Assembly (NCBI GenBank): GCA_030038435.1
Contig: JASHOY010000427.1
Span: 1 to 33,321, forward strand
DNA from: Acidobacteriaceae bacterium
Lineage (GTDB): Bacteria; Acidobacteriota; Terriglobia; Terriglobales; Acidobacteriaceae
Direction: 5' to 3'
DNA: 33,321 nucleotides
Below are positions 1-7,455 of the stretch, piece after piece (the stretch's first letter is position 1; every line of letters starts with the position of its first letter). Under the pieces are notes generated by a model. The model was not told the origin of the DNA. It saw only the letters and a program-made list of their open reading frames with translations, and did not search any database. The translations under genes were made by a program, and so were the position numbers.

Positions 1-338
1 CCGCAGCGCAGCAGATTGAACAAACGCTTGAAGCGGTGGCATCCGAACATGCAGAGATTGAGTTCGGCGTGCATCTGCATACACGGCGTGAAGACGCAGC
101 GCCACGGATTCGCGCTGCATTCAACGCCGGATGCAGACGATTCGATGCGGCAATCGGCGGGAGGGGCGGATGTCCCTTTGCGCAGGATGAATTGGTGGGG
201 AATATTGCGACTGAGATTTTGATCGCGGAGCTGGAAAAATGCGGAGCGGAGGTGCCCCGGTTGAAGGATCTCAACAACCTGGCGCAGAGGAGCGCGGAGA
301 TGGCGGGCAGGCACGCTTTGCCCGGCCGCGTGCAATAG
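1..338 (+). CDS. mvaB: Hydroxymethylglutaryl-CoA lyase, C-terminal part (cut by window edge)
   Basis: This is the last ~111 residues of HMG-CoA lyase, which splits HMG-CoA into acetyl-CoA and acetoacetate, the final step of leucine breakdown. The reading frame is open from base 3. It shows the HxH metal-ligand segment (GVHLHTRR), then the family hallmark FDAAIGGRGGCPFA with the catalytic Cys in GGCPFA, followed by GNIATE. The start and the N-terminal half of the TIM barrel lie outside the window. An enoyl-CoA hydratase follows 48 bases downstream on the same strand, and 3-oxoacid CoA-transferase genes converge from the other side, which fits an acetoacetate-producing route. The family assignment is secure. 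The leucine-pathway role is inferred from the neighbours. Confidence 0.9.
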   Translation, partial: AAQQIEQTLEAVASEHAEIEFGVHLHTRREDAAPRIRAAFNAGCRRFDAAIGGRGGCPFAQDELVGNIATEILIAELEKCGAEVPRLKDLNNLAQRSAEMAGRHALPGRVQ

Positions 339-386
339 CTTCTGCATCCGAGATAGGAAAGCGCACCACCGGACCCGGAGGAAACT

Positions 387-1181
387 TTGAGCAAACCGCC
401 GATTTTGATTGAGGATGAGGACGCACTGCGCAAGATTACGTTGAACCGGCCGGAGCGGCGCAACGCGATGACCCCCGAGATGCAGATGGAGCTGGTTGCG
501 GCGCTCGAAGACGCGTCGGCAACCGGGTGCCGGGCATTGGTTCTAACCGGAGCCGGGGACGCGTTTTGTTCGGGCCTGGACCTGGAAACGCTGCATGCGA
601 TGGGCGAAACCAGCCTCCTGGAGGCGCGCACGGATGCGGAGCGGGTAGCGCGCTTATTCCTGGCGTTGCATGAAATGGACATGCCGTCGATTGCTGCGGT
701 GAACGGGCCGGCGATTGCCGGCGGGGCGGGATTGGCGGCGGTTTGCGATTTTACGCTGGCCGCGCCCGAGGCAAAGTTTGGATTCACCGAGACTCGGATC
801 GGGTTTGTTCCGGCAGTGGTTTCAGCGTTCTTGACGTTGCAGATCGGCGAAAGACGGGCGCGCGATCTGCTGCTGACAGGGCGCATTGTCGACGCGCAGG
901 ATGCACACCGGATGGGTTTGGTGAATGAAATTGTTCCCCGGGAAGAGCTGCAGCAGCGGGCGCGCACGCTGGCAGAGGACCTTGCCCACAACAGCCCACA
1001 GGCTACGCGCATCACCAGGCGGCTATTGGCGGCGCAAAGCAGATCGTGGCTGGATGCGGCCATGGCGTCGGCAATCGAAGCCAGCGTGGAAGCGCGGCAG
1101 AGTGCCGATTTTCGCGAGGGCGTAGCAGCATTTCTGGAAAAGCGGAAGCCGATGTGGAAGATGGGGATCAGCAATCAGAAA

Positions 1182-1199
<18 letters not shown>
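387..1199 (+). CDS. Enoyl-CoA hydratase/isomerase family protein (possible methylglutaconyl-CoA hydratase)
   Basis: A 270-residue crotonase-fold protein. The two oxyanion-hole segments are clear ([10 protein letters not shown] and [19 protein letters not shown]), followed by [13 protein letters not shown], which carries the Glu expected of hydratases; the second usual Glu position reads Asp ([10 protein letters not shown]). The start is TTG, chosen because GGAGGAA lies 4-5 bases before it. Placed directly after HMG-CoA lyase, it may hydrate 3-methylglutaconyl-CoA to HMG-CoA in leucine degradation; this is inference, and other 2-enoyl-CoA substrates are possible. The last dozen residues ([10 protein letters not shown]) are polar and low-complexity and look like read-through into spacer. 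The 3' end overlaps the convergent CoA-transferase gene by 18 bases. Confidence 0.87.
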
Positions 1200-1844
<645 letters not shown>

Positions 1845-1862
1845 AAAGGCGGCTTTCAGCTT

Positions 1863-2639
1863 TCAGCTCAGTTTGCGCGGATCGCGCGGCATTGGTCCTG
1901 AGAGCGGTGGTCCATTGTCACATGTAGTTCGTTTTTCGATGCGTTTTTCCGGATTCGGATTGTGCACCAACCGATGGACATAGATTCCCGGGGTGTGAAT
2001 CTGGTCGGGGTCCAGATCGCCGGGCTCGACAATCAACTCCGCTTCAGCCACGGTGATCTTGCCACAGGTCGCCGCGTCGGGATTGAAGTTGCGTGCGGTG
2101 CGGCGGTAAATGAGGTTGCCGTGCAGGTCGGCTTTCCAGGCCTTCACCAGCGCGAGGTCGGCCTGGATGCCGCGCTCGAGTATATAGGTATCGCCGTTGA
2201 AGACCTTGTGCTCTTTGCCCTCGGCTACGATGGTGCCCACTCCGGTACGCGTATAAAAGCCGGCAATGCCTGCACCGCCGGCGCGCATGCGTTCGGCAAG
2301 CGTGCCCTGGGGGCAGAACTCAACCTCAAGCTCGCCGGCGAGAAATTGCCGTTCGAACTCGGCATTTTCACCCACATAGCTGGAAATCATTTTACTGACC
2401 TGCCGGGATTCGAGAAGGATGCCCAGGCCCCAGTGGTCGACACCGGCGTTGTTGCTGGCGATGGTGAGGTTGCGAACCTCGGTTTGGCGCAGGGCGGCGA
2501 TTAAGGCTTCGGGAATTCCGCAGAGGCCGAAGCCGCCGATGGCCAGTAGCATGCCATCGCGGACGACGTCACGAAGCGCGCTGCGCGCGTCGGGCCACAG
2601 CTTGTTTCTGCCCGGCCGGGAATTGGATCCGGTAGCCAT
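1863..2639 (-). CDS. scoA: 3-oxoacid CoA-transferase, subunit A
   Basis: Alpha subunit partner of the preceding gene. The glycine-rich CoA-transferase signature is seen near the N-terminus (DGMLLAIGGFGLCGIPEALI), followed by LTIASNNAGVDHWGLG and SSYVGENAEFERQFLAGELEVEFCPQGTLAERMRAGGAGI, all characteristic of subunit A. About 258 residues from the ATG chosen here. A TTG nine bases upstream (2648) is the other possible start; neither has a clear ribosome binding site. The C-terminal ~30 residues (VHNPNPEKRIEKRTTCDNGPP...) are slightly longer than usual. The genes are arranged A then B. Acetoacetate from the neighbouring HMG-CoA lyase is the likely substrate, by context. Confidence 0.92.
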   Translation of the reverse strand: MATGSNSRPGRNKLWPDARSALRDVVRDGMLLAIGGFGLCGIPEALIAALRQTEVRNLTIASNNAGVDHWGLGILLESRQVSKMISSYVGENAEFERQFLAGELEVEFCPQGTLAERMRAGGAGIAGFYTRTGVGTIVAEGKEHKVFNGDTYILERGIQADLALVKAWKADLHGNLIYRRTARNFNPDAATCGKITVAEAELIVEPGDLDPDQIHTPGIYVHRLVHNPNPEKRIEKRTTCDNGPPLSGPMPRDPRKLS

Positions 2640-2868
2640 TTCGGTCAAAGTCCGCTGTTAATATGCGCCTGAAAAGCGGACAGTGGACAGCTTACAGCAG
2701 ACAGCGAACTGGTGGCAGCGTCGGGCTGAATGGAGGGCAAAAGGCCGGGGAGGCCCCGCCACAATCCTCGGTTCGGCGCCCGCTTCGGCACGCATGGATT
2801 CGTGCCTCGATACGGGGCAAAAAAGTGAGATTTCAGTGCTGATGCTGGGCGATGCACCAGGCCGAGAT

Positions 2869-3129
2869 CTACGCGACTTTGCCGCGCCACCTTTCTCTTT
2901 CCGCCATTTCGCGCTCTACCTGGACTGCAAGCATCTTTTTCGCTTTTTCGAGATTGCGAAGCCGGGTAATACTGAGGCCTTTGCCGGACTGTGAGATGTA
3001 AAAGTTCAAAACGCGCAGCCCGGAAGCAGCGCCCTGGGGAAATATCTCCCTGGAGGTGAGGGCTTCCACAATCTTCTCCGGGGGTTTAGCGAAAAGGTTT
3101 GCCGGCATGCGATCGAAATCTGATTTCAA
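2869..3129 (-). CDS. Small DUF3175-like protein
   Basis: An 86-residue protein starting with TTG, preceded at 4-5 bases by a strong GGAGGAG ribosome binding site. This supports the gene even though the start codon is unusual. The middle part (LFAKPPEKIVEAL...GAASGLRVLNFYISQSGKGLSITRLRNLEKAKKML) resembles the DUF3175 core as I remember it (FYINRAGKxL...LExAK). The match is distant, and the usual RRK-rich stretch is absent. The C-terminus is highly charged. No function is known for the family. It lies among a YciF-type protein, an Lmo0937-type membrane peptide and a membrane SDR, which suggests a stress-related neighbourhood. The region 2640-2868 between it and scoA shows nothing recognisable. 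Confidence 0.6.
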   Translation of the reverse strand: MKSDFDRMPANLFAKPPEKIVEALTSREIFPQGAASGLRVLNFYISQSGKGLSITRLRNLEKAKKMLAVQVEREMAERERWRGKVA

Positions 3130-3238
3130 GTTCTCCTCCGTTTATCGCTGTTTGCCCTCGGCCGTCGCGTGCCTGGAGCTGGATTCCAGCAGGATCTCCA
3201 TCCATTCGCACATTGGGCAGACGCAAAGACCGCAGCGC

Positions 3239-3266
3239 TTCGCATAGCATGAGCTGCAGGTATACT
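3239..3266 (+). promoter_or_regulatory. Possible sigma-70-like promoter in the 3130-3456 gap
   Basis: The 327-base gap between two divergent small genes has no convincing reading frame. The best promoter-like match on the plus strand is TTCGCA, a 16-base spacer and TATACT (3261-3266). It would give a long leader of about 190 bases before the Lmo0937-type gene. The -35 match is poor, so this is a weak call. Confidence 0.22.
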
Positions 3267-3456
3267 CAGGACACAACCAACCCCTCTACCTACCGCCATT
3301 TTCGAGCAGGATTCGCGACGCTGGAGACTGAGATGCCGCAGCGCTACCATTTCGTTGCTTTTGTTCCACTTGACTCATCCCCTAAAAGCAACACCGCACC
3401 GCAGGCTGCCATCACAACCCGCAGCAGCGCCCTTGCTGCGGGAGTGATGGCAAGCA

Positions 3457-3609
3457 ATGTTGTGGGCAATCTTTCTGGTTCTCATCGCGCTGTGGGTAGT
3501 TGCCTGGGCCGGGCTTCATATCGTGGGCTGGTATATTCACCTGTTGCTGGCGGCGGCTTTCGTGGCGCTGGTGATCCGGCTCCTGAAGGGCCGAAAGCCA
3601 GTGCCCTGA
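3457..3609 (+). CDS. Lmo0937-family (DUF5670-like) 50-residue membrane protein
   Basis: A very short gene that is easily missed. The frame reads MLWAIFLVLIALWVVAWAG, then LHIVGWYIHLLLAAAFVALVIRLLKGRKPVP. Two hydrophobic helices are separated by a short G/H-containing turn, and the protein ends in a basic LLKGRKP tail. This is the layout of the Lmo0937 family (typically MLWTIxxIL...GGxIHxLLVxAVVxLLxRLxxGRR). GGAG lies about 12 bases before the ATG, and an in-frame TGA stop just upstream (3445) fixes the start. Members are often found next to stress-response genes; function is unknown. Here it faces away from the DUF3175-like gene and converges on a YciF-type gene. Confidence comes from family resemblance plus hydropathy. 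Confidence 0.78.
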   Translation: MLWAIFLVLIALWVVAWAGLHIVGWYIHLLLAAAFVALVIRLLKGRKPVP

Positions 3610-3672
3610 ATCAACTCCGGCCTCGGGCTCGCAGCAGCCAGCGCAATCTGCGCGAACCGCCGGGCAGGTAAA

Positions 3673-4167
3673 TCAAGCTGCCCTTGCCAACTGGCTCTGC
3701 ACCTGGACGGCGCACTCCGTCAGCTTCTTGTCCGCTGCTTTTTCTTCCTGAAGGGTTTTTTCCAGAAGCTCAACGATCTGCGATTTGCCGAGGCGCTCGG
3801 CATAAGCGCGGACCGTCCCATATGCGGCCATCTCATAGTGCTCAACGCGATTGCCTCCCGCGACAATGGCCAGATCGCGCAGGTTGCCTTCCTCAGCACT
3901 CTTTACGGAACTTTCTCCCTCCGCAAGAATTCCTTTCATGCCCTCGCAGGTTTTTGAGGAAGGCTTCTCGCCAACGGCTTTGAAAACCTGCTCGAGGCGC
4001 TGAACGTGCCCTTCGGTCTCCCGCAAATGATGTTCCAGCGCGGTCTGCAACTGGTTGGACGTTGCCATCTTTGCCAGCTTGGGAAGAGCTTTGGTTAGCT
4101 GGTGTTCCGCCGAATATAAATCGCTCAATTCTTCTAGAAATAGTCTATCGATAGTATTAACGCTCAT
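3673..4167 (-). CDS. YciE/YciF-type ferritin-like protein (DUF892)
   Basis: A 164-residue all-helical protein of the DUF892 family. It begins MSVNTIDRLFLEELSDLYSAEHQLTKALPKLAKMA, the classic opening of YciF. It then carries the iron-site Glu/His pairs expected of a ferritin-like bundle (HHLRETEGHVQRLEQVF, NRVEHYEMAAYGTVRAYAERLG, LLEKTLQEEKAADKKL). The start was placed at the ATG with GGAGGAAG five bases upstream; the frame is open further upstream but reads arginine-rich non-protein. Relatives are induced by osmotic, oxidative or general stress, and some bind di-iron. It follows the membrane SDR on the same strand with a ~100-base gap containing a perfect hairpin. Confidence 0.9.
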   Translation of the reverse strand: MSVNTIDRLFLEELSDLYSAEHQLTKALPKLAKMATSNQLQTALEHHLRETEGHVQRLEQVFKAVGEKPSSKTCEGMKGILAEGESSVKSAEEGNLRDLAIVAGGNRVEHYEMAAYGTVRAYAERLGKSQIVELLEKTLQEEKAADKKLTECAVQVQSQLARAA

Positions 4168-4266
4168 TGCTTCCTCCGCTTTTGGGTGATTGCGTACGTG
4201 TCCTGTGATGCATGGCCCAGGCACACTGTTGTCTTCCGCAAAAGCCGGGGAAAAACCGTTCAATCC

Positions 4267-4291
4267 GCTCAAAGAACGAGGTTCTTTGAGC
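4267..4291 (-). repeat. Perfect 11-bp inverted repeat at the end of the SDR gene
   Basis: GCTCAAAGAAC and its exact complement GTTCTTTGAGC are separated by three bases (GAG). The palindrome contains the last codons and the TGA of the SDR gene and lies about 100 bases before the yciF-type start. No immediate T-run follows on either strand, although a run of five T occurs about 10 bases later on the minus strand. It could be a weak terminator between the two genes or an operator for the yciF-type gene. Confidence 0.5.
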
Positions 4292-5276
4292 AAATCAAAA
4301 ACGCGCCGGCCAGCGCCGCGACGCCGCCAGCGACGGCGGCCAGCACGCTGGGATGGAGATCGACCCACAATTGGCAACTGTGATTTCGCGACTGGTTATC
4401 GAAGTTTCCATGTGCGCCCCAGTCCTGTTGAGCGTCGAGAGGCGACCAGAGATTGTCGGGACGCAAGGGGCTCTCGGGCTGCCCCGTTTGTTGCGATTCA
4501 AAGCCGTAGCGCGCCAGATAGCGATCCAGCAGGCCGGGAGCAACTTTGTTGCCGAAAATAGCCTTTACGGTGGAACCGCCCACGAAAAGCTCGCGGCGGT
4601 TGTGGTGCGCAGCCCAGTACACGGCGCGGGCGCCGACTTCAGGCGCAAAGATGGGTGGAACCGGCTGCGCCTTGTGCGGAAGCCTGTTCCTGACCCAGCC
4701 AAACTGCGCGGTGTTGAGCGCGGGCATGTGGACCACGGTGATGCGAACATTACTTTTGTCGTGCAGCAACTCGCAGCGCAGCGAATCAGTGAATCCGACG
4801 ATGGCGTGCTTGGCTGCGCAGTAAGCCGACTGCAGCGGAATGCTGCGATAGGCAAGCGCAGAGCCAACCTGGACGATGGCGCCACGGTTGCGGGGCAGCA
4901 TGCGCTTCAAAGCGGCAAGTGTGCCGTAGACGCAGCCCAGGTAGGTGACCTCGGTAGCCCGCTTGTATTCATCGGCCTGCATATCTTTCACCGGCGAAAA
5001 TACGGTGACCATAGCGTTGTTGACCCAGACATCGACGGGTCCGAAGCGTTGTTCGGCGGCTTCGGCGGCGGCCTCGACCGCGGCAGGATCGGCTATATCA
5101 ATGGGGACCGCAAAGGCATTCCCGCCCGCAGCCTTAACGTCCCTTTCCGCGGCGGCCAGACCTTCAAGGCCTCGCGCCAGCAGCACCACGTTGGCGCCCT
5201 GCTTCGCAAATTGCACAGCGATAGCCCGGCCGAGACCGGCCGAAGCTCCTGTTACCACGACGGTTTCTCTTTGCAC
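4269..5276 (-). CDS. SDR family oxidoreductase with C-terminal membrane anchor
   Basis: About 335 residues from a GTG start. The Rossmann motif TGASAGLGRA sits at the extreme N-terminus (residues 9-18), then DIADPAAVEA, VDVWVNNAMV (the NNAG position reads NNAM), the catalytic Ser in QVGSALAYRS and SAYCAAKHA with the Tyr and Lys of YxxxK. The classical SDR part ends near residue 200. The C-terminal extension carries a predicted membrane helix (VLAAVAGGVAALAGAFLI), so the enzyme is probably membrane-tethered. The frame is open 61 codons upstream of the chosen GTG, but that stretch does not look like protein; a GGGGG stretch precedes the GTG. Substrate is unknown. Such long SDRs often sit next to stress genes; here yciF-type follows. 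Confidence 0.85.
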   Translation of the reverse strand: MQRETVVVTGASAGLGRAIAVQFAKQGANVVLLARGLEGLAAAERDVKAAGGNAFAVPIDIADPAAVEAAAEAAEQRFGPVDVWVNNAMVTVFSPVKDMQADEYKRATEVTYLGCVYGTLAALKRMLPRNRGAIVQVGSALAYRSIPLQSAYCAAKHAIVGFTDSLRCELLHDKSNVRITVVHMPALNTAQFGWVRNRLPHKAQPVPPIFAPEVGARAVYWAAHHNRRELFVGGSTVKAIFGNKVAPGLLDRYLARYGFESQQTGQPESPLRPDNLWSPLDAQQDWGAHGNFDNQSRNHSCQLWVDLHPSVLAAVAGGVAALAGAFLICSKNLVL

Positions 5277-5560
5277 CCTTGCACCCCCACATACGCGAAG
5301 GTTTAGATGCCAATTCTGAGACCGGGACCAAGTGCTTGGCCGGGCGCGAATCAAACCATTGCCCTCGTAAATTGAACGAACAGAGACAACGACCCGCGGA
5401 GTTTTAGCGGCGCGGGGTATGGAATTACACTCACGGAAGAATCCATGCGCACTGAGCATGTGAGGCGTGCAGGTCGCCGGGCCGGGCTGAAACTATCTGC
5501 CGTCTGCCGCCCAACGAGAAACCGCATGCCAAGTGCGCCGCCGGAGCGGAGGACTCACTT

Positions 5561-6334
5561 GTGGAGAGGGAAAGAGAATTCGCAATCTACCCCAGCCTGC
5601 GCGATCGCGTAGCGATCGTGACTGGCGGTGCGAGCGGCATCGGCGAAGCGATTGTGAAAGCATTTGCGCTTCAGGGAGCAAAGGTTTGTTTTTTCGATGT
5701 GCAGGATGAAGCCGCGAAGGATCTGACGGAGTCCTTACAACATTCGCGCCACATTCCTGTATTTCACCTCTGCGATTTGACTGATGTTGTCTGGCTGCAA
5801 AAAGAGATCGCAAGCATTGTCAGCGAAATGGGCACGGTGGACGTGTTGGTCAACAACGCCGGCAATGATACCCGGCATAAGATTGCGGAGGTTACTCCGG
5901 AATTGTGGGACCGCACCATGGCGGTGAACCTGAGACACCAGTTCTTCGCGGCGCAAGCCGTGATTCCGGCGATGCAACGCGCGCGGCAAGGTTCCATCGT
6001 CAACATGAGTTCGATTGGGTGGGTGATTCCTTCCGTCAATCAATCGGTTTATGTGACGGCTAAGGCAGCAATCGTGGGGATGACCAGGACGCTGGCTCAT
6101 GAAGTCGGCAAAGACAACATTCGTGTGAATGCGATCATGCCCGGTGCGATTCTCACCGAGCGGCAAAAAAGACTGTGGCTGACCAAGGAATACCAGGCAG
6201 AGGTGCTTCAGAACCAGGCGCTGAAAAGAATGATCCTGCCGGAAGAAGTTGCGCGCCTGGTGTTGTTCCTGAGCGCAGACGACAGCTCGGCGATCACCAA
6301 CCAGAGCTATGTAATCGACGCGGGATGGGTTTAA
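5561..6334 (+). CDS. NAD-dependent sugar 1-dehydrogenase-like SDR (XylB-like)
   Basis: A 257-residue classical SDR. TGGASGIG (21-28) binds NAD(P); NNAG at 98-101, Ser150/151, Tyr164 and Lys168 (SVYVTAKAA) form the catalytic set. FAIYPSLRDR, VLVNNAGNDTRHKIAEVTPELWDRTMAVNLRHQFF and the C-terminal VIDAGWV closely resemble, from memory, Caulobacter D-xylose dehydrogenase XylB and related L-arabinose/L-fucose dehydrogenases (AIYPSL...NNAGNDDRHK...NLRH...IDAGW). A first step in an oxidative, non-phosphorylative sugar pathway is therefore likely. The later pathway enzymes (lactonase, dehydratases) are not in the window. The GTG start has GGAGGA seven bases upstream. It is divergent from the membrane SDR; the 284-base gap between them holds no recognised feature. 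Confidence 0.87.
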   Translation: MEREREFAIYPSLRDRVAIVTGGASGIGEAIVKAFALQGAKVCFFDVQDEAAKDLTESLQHSRHIPVFHLCDLTDVVWLQKEIASIVSEMGTVDVLVNNAGNDTRHKIAEVTPELWDRTMAVNLRHQFFAAQAVIPAMQRARQGSIVNMSSIGWVIPSVNQSVYVTAKAAIVGMTRTLAHEVGKDNIRVNAIMPGAILTERQKRLWLTKEYQAEVLQNQALKRMILPEEVARLVLFLSADDSSAITNQSYVIDAGWV

Positions 6335-6350
6335 GCCGGGGCTGAATCCG

Positions 6351-6366
6351 GGGCCTGTTAGCACTA
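6351..6366. repeat. Solo copy of the MITE/IS terminal sequence
   Basis: GGGCCTGTTAGCACTA matches the terminal repeat of the element at 28.55-28.81 kb (GGGCCTGTTAACACTA) at 15 of 16 positions. No second end was found nearby, so it may be a leftover terminus of a decayed insertion or a chance match. It lies in the 161-base spacer between two convergent genes. Confidence 0.35.
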
Positions 6367-6495
6367 CCCGCGCGAACAGGCGGAAAGCCCTGCGCAAGCC
6401 GGATCTCGATGGCAAGATACGCGGATTTGAATCTTCATGGAAGAATGATTTTCTAAGGATTCCCGAAACGCCGGACCCCTCATTCTCCTTCACGG

Positions 6496-7347
6496 TCACA
6501 TATTCCTCGCTAAGCCAAGCACCGCGTCAATTGAACTCTCATAGCGCGCCGGCAGGCAGAGGTAATTGGTGGCGCATCCCGAGCAATCGACACTCAGGTT
6601 GTCCGCATCCAGAATCCGATATCCGCCGCTTTGCAGACCGCTCAGGCACTGATGGTCAGGATGGCAGCACTCGACCAGTAGAATCGGCTGATCTCGAGCA
6701 ATCGTATCCGCAGCGCCTCGGAGACAGGCAGCCTCAAGCCGCTCCACATCGATCTTCATAAAGTCAACACGATCGTGACCACCGCGCAGGGAATCAATCG
6801 AAACCAGCGGAATGGAGATTAACTTCGGAGTGACCCCGAAGTGCATCTGCTCAAAGGTCTTTTTATGGTCCAGCGTAGATGTCGAGCCGGAAAACATATC
6901 GGCATGAAGGACTCCCTCGCCGCAACCGTCGCTGGCCGCAGCCTCGATCAGGTGCACCTCAGCAAACCCGTTTCGCCGAATTGTTTCACGGATCAGTTTG
7001 GCGTTGGCAGGAAGCGGTTCGATGAGCACGATCCGCAGATCAGGAACCGCCGATTTAAGAAACCATGAGTAATAACCGAAGTTCGCGCCGACGTCCCAAA
7101 ATGAGCGGAGTTGGAAGTGCTTGAGGCAGGCAAGCGCGAGGGCCTCAGGATTGCGCTCCTGCGAGCCAACCATCCCGTAGGAAAGTCCATGGCTCAAGCG
7201 CCGTCCGCGAACCCTGAACGGTATCCCGGGAATTGAAATCCAGACCGGACGATCTGTTGCCCGGAGGACGAGCCGGCCCAGCGCAGATCTGCGCATATGA
7301 TGAAGCGGATGGAATCGTTGACGGATCGACAAAAGCGTAGCCTGCAT
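6496..7347 (-). CDS. FkbM family SAM-dependent methyltransferase
   Basis: A 283-residue methyltransferase of the FkbM family. SAM-binding motif I is FWDVGANFGYYSWFL, motif II is IVLIEPLPAN, and the signature VDFMKIDVERLEAACLRGA carries the acidic IDVE typical of FkbM proteins. Family members methylate sugars, lipids or secondary metabolites; the substrate here is unknown. The start was placed at the ATG at 7347, because TAGATT lies seven bases upstream and the 34 residues before it look unlike protein. A TTG at 7449, just after the previous gene, is an alternative. No sugar or polyketide cluster surrounds it. Confidence 0.83.
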   Translation of the reverse strand: MQATLLSIRQRFHPLHHMRRSALGRLVLRATDRPVWISIPGIPFRVRGRRLSHGLSYGMVGSQERNPEALALACLKHFQLRSFWDVGANFGYYSWFLKSAVPDLRIVLIEPLPANAKLIRETIRRNGFAEVHLIEAAASDGCGEGVLHADMFSGSTSTLDHKKTFEQMHFGVTPKLISIPLVSIDSLRGGHDRVDFMKIDVERLEAACLRGAADTIARDQPILLVECCHPDHQCLSGLQSGGYRILDADNLSVDCSGCATNYLCLPARYESSIDAVLGLARNM

Positions 7348-7354
7348 GGTGCCG

Positions 7355-7360
7355 AATCTA
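7355..7360 (-). promoter_or_regulatory. -10-like hexamer for a leaderless FkbM gene
   Basis: TAGATT on the minus strand ends seven bases before the ATG at 7347, and no Shine-Dalgarno lies between. The spacing puts transcription start at or next to the start codon. No clear -35 is seen. Confidence 0.4.
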
Positions 7361-7455
7361 TCAGCCCTCCCCGTGTTTGGGGAAGAAGGCTGCGGCACGA
7401 CAAATTCAGTAAGAATCGATAAGCCAAGCAGGCCACAATGCCGGAGCAACCTGCT

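Noticed and set aside
2645..2890. Minus-strand frame of 81 residues before scoA
   Set aside because: Composition is unlike protein, there is no ribosome binding site, and it overlaps the end of the better-supported DUF3175-like gene.
3099..3671. 190-residue plus-strand frame
   Set aside because: It runs in a different frame across the Lmo0937-type gene and is rich in R, S and P without domain sequence; a GC-rich shadow.
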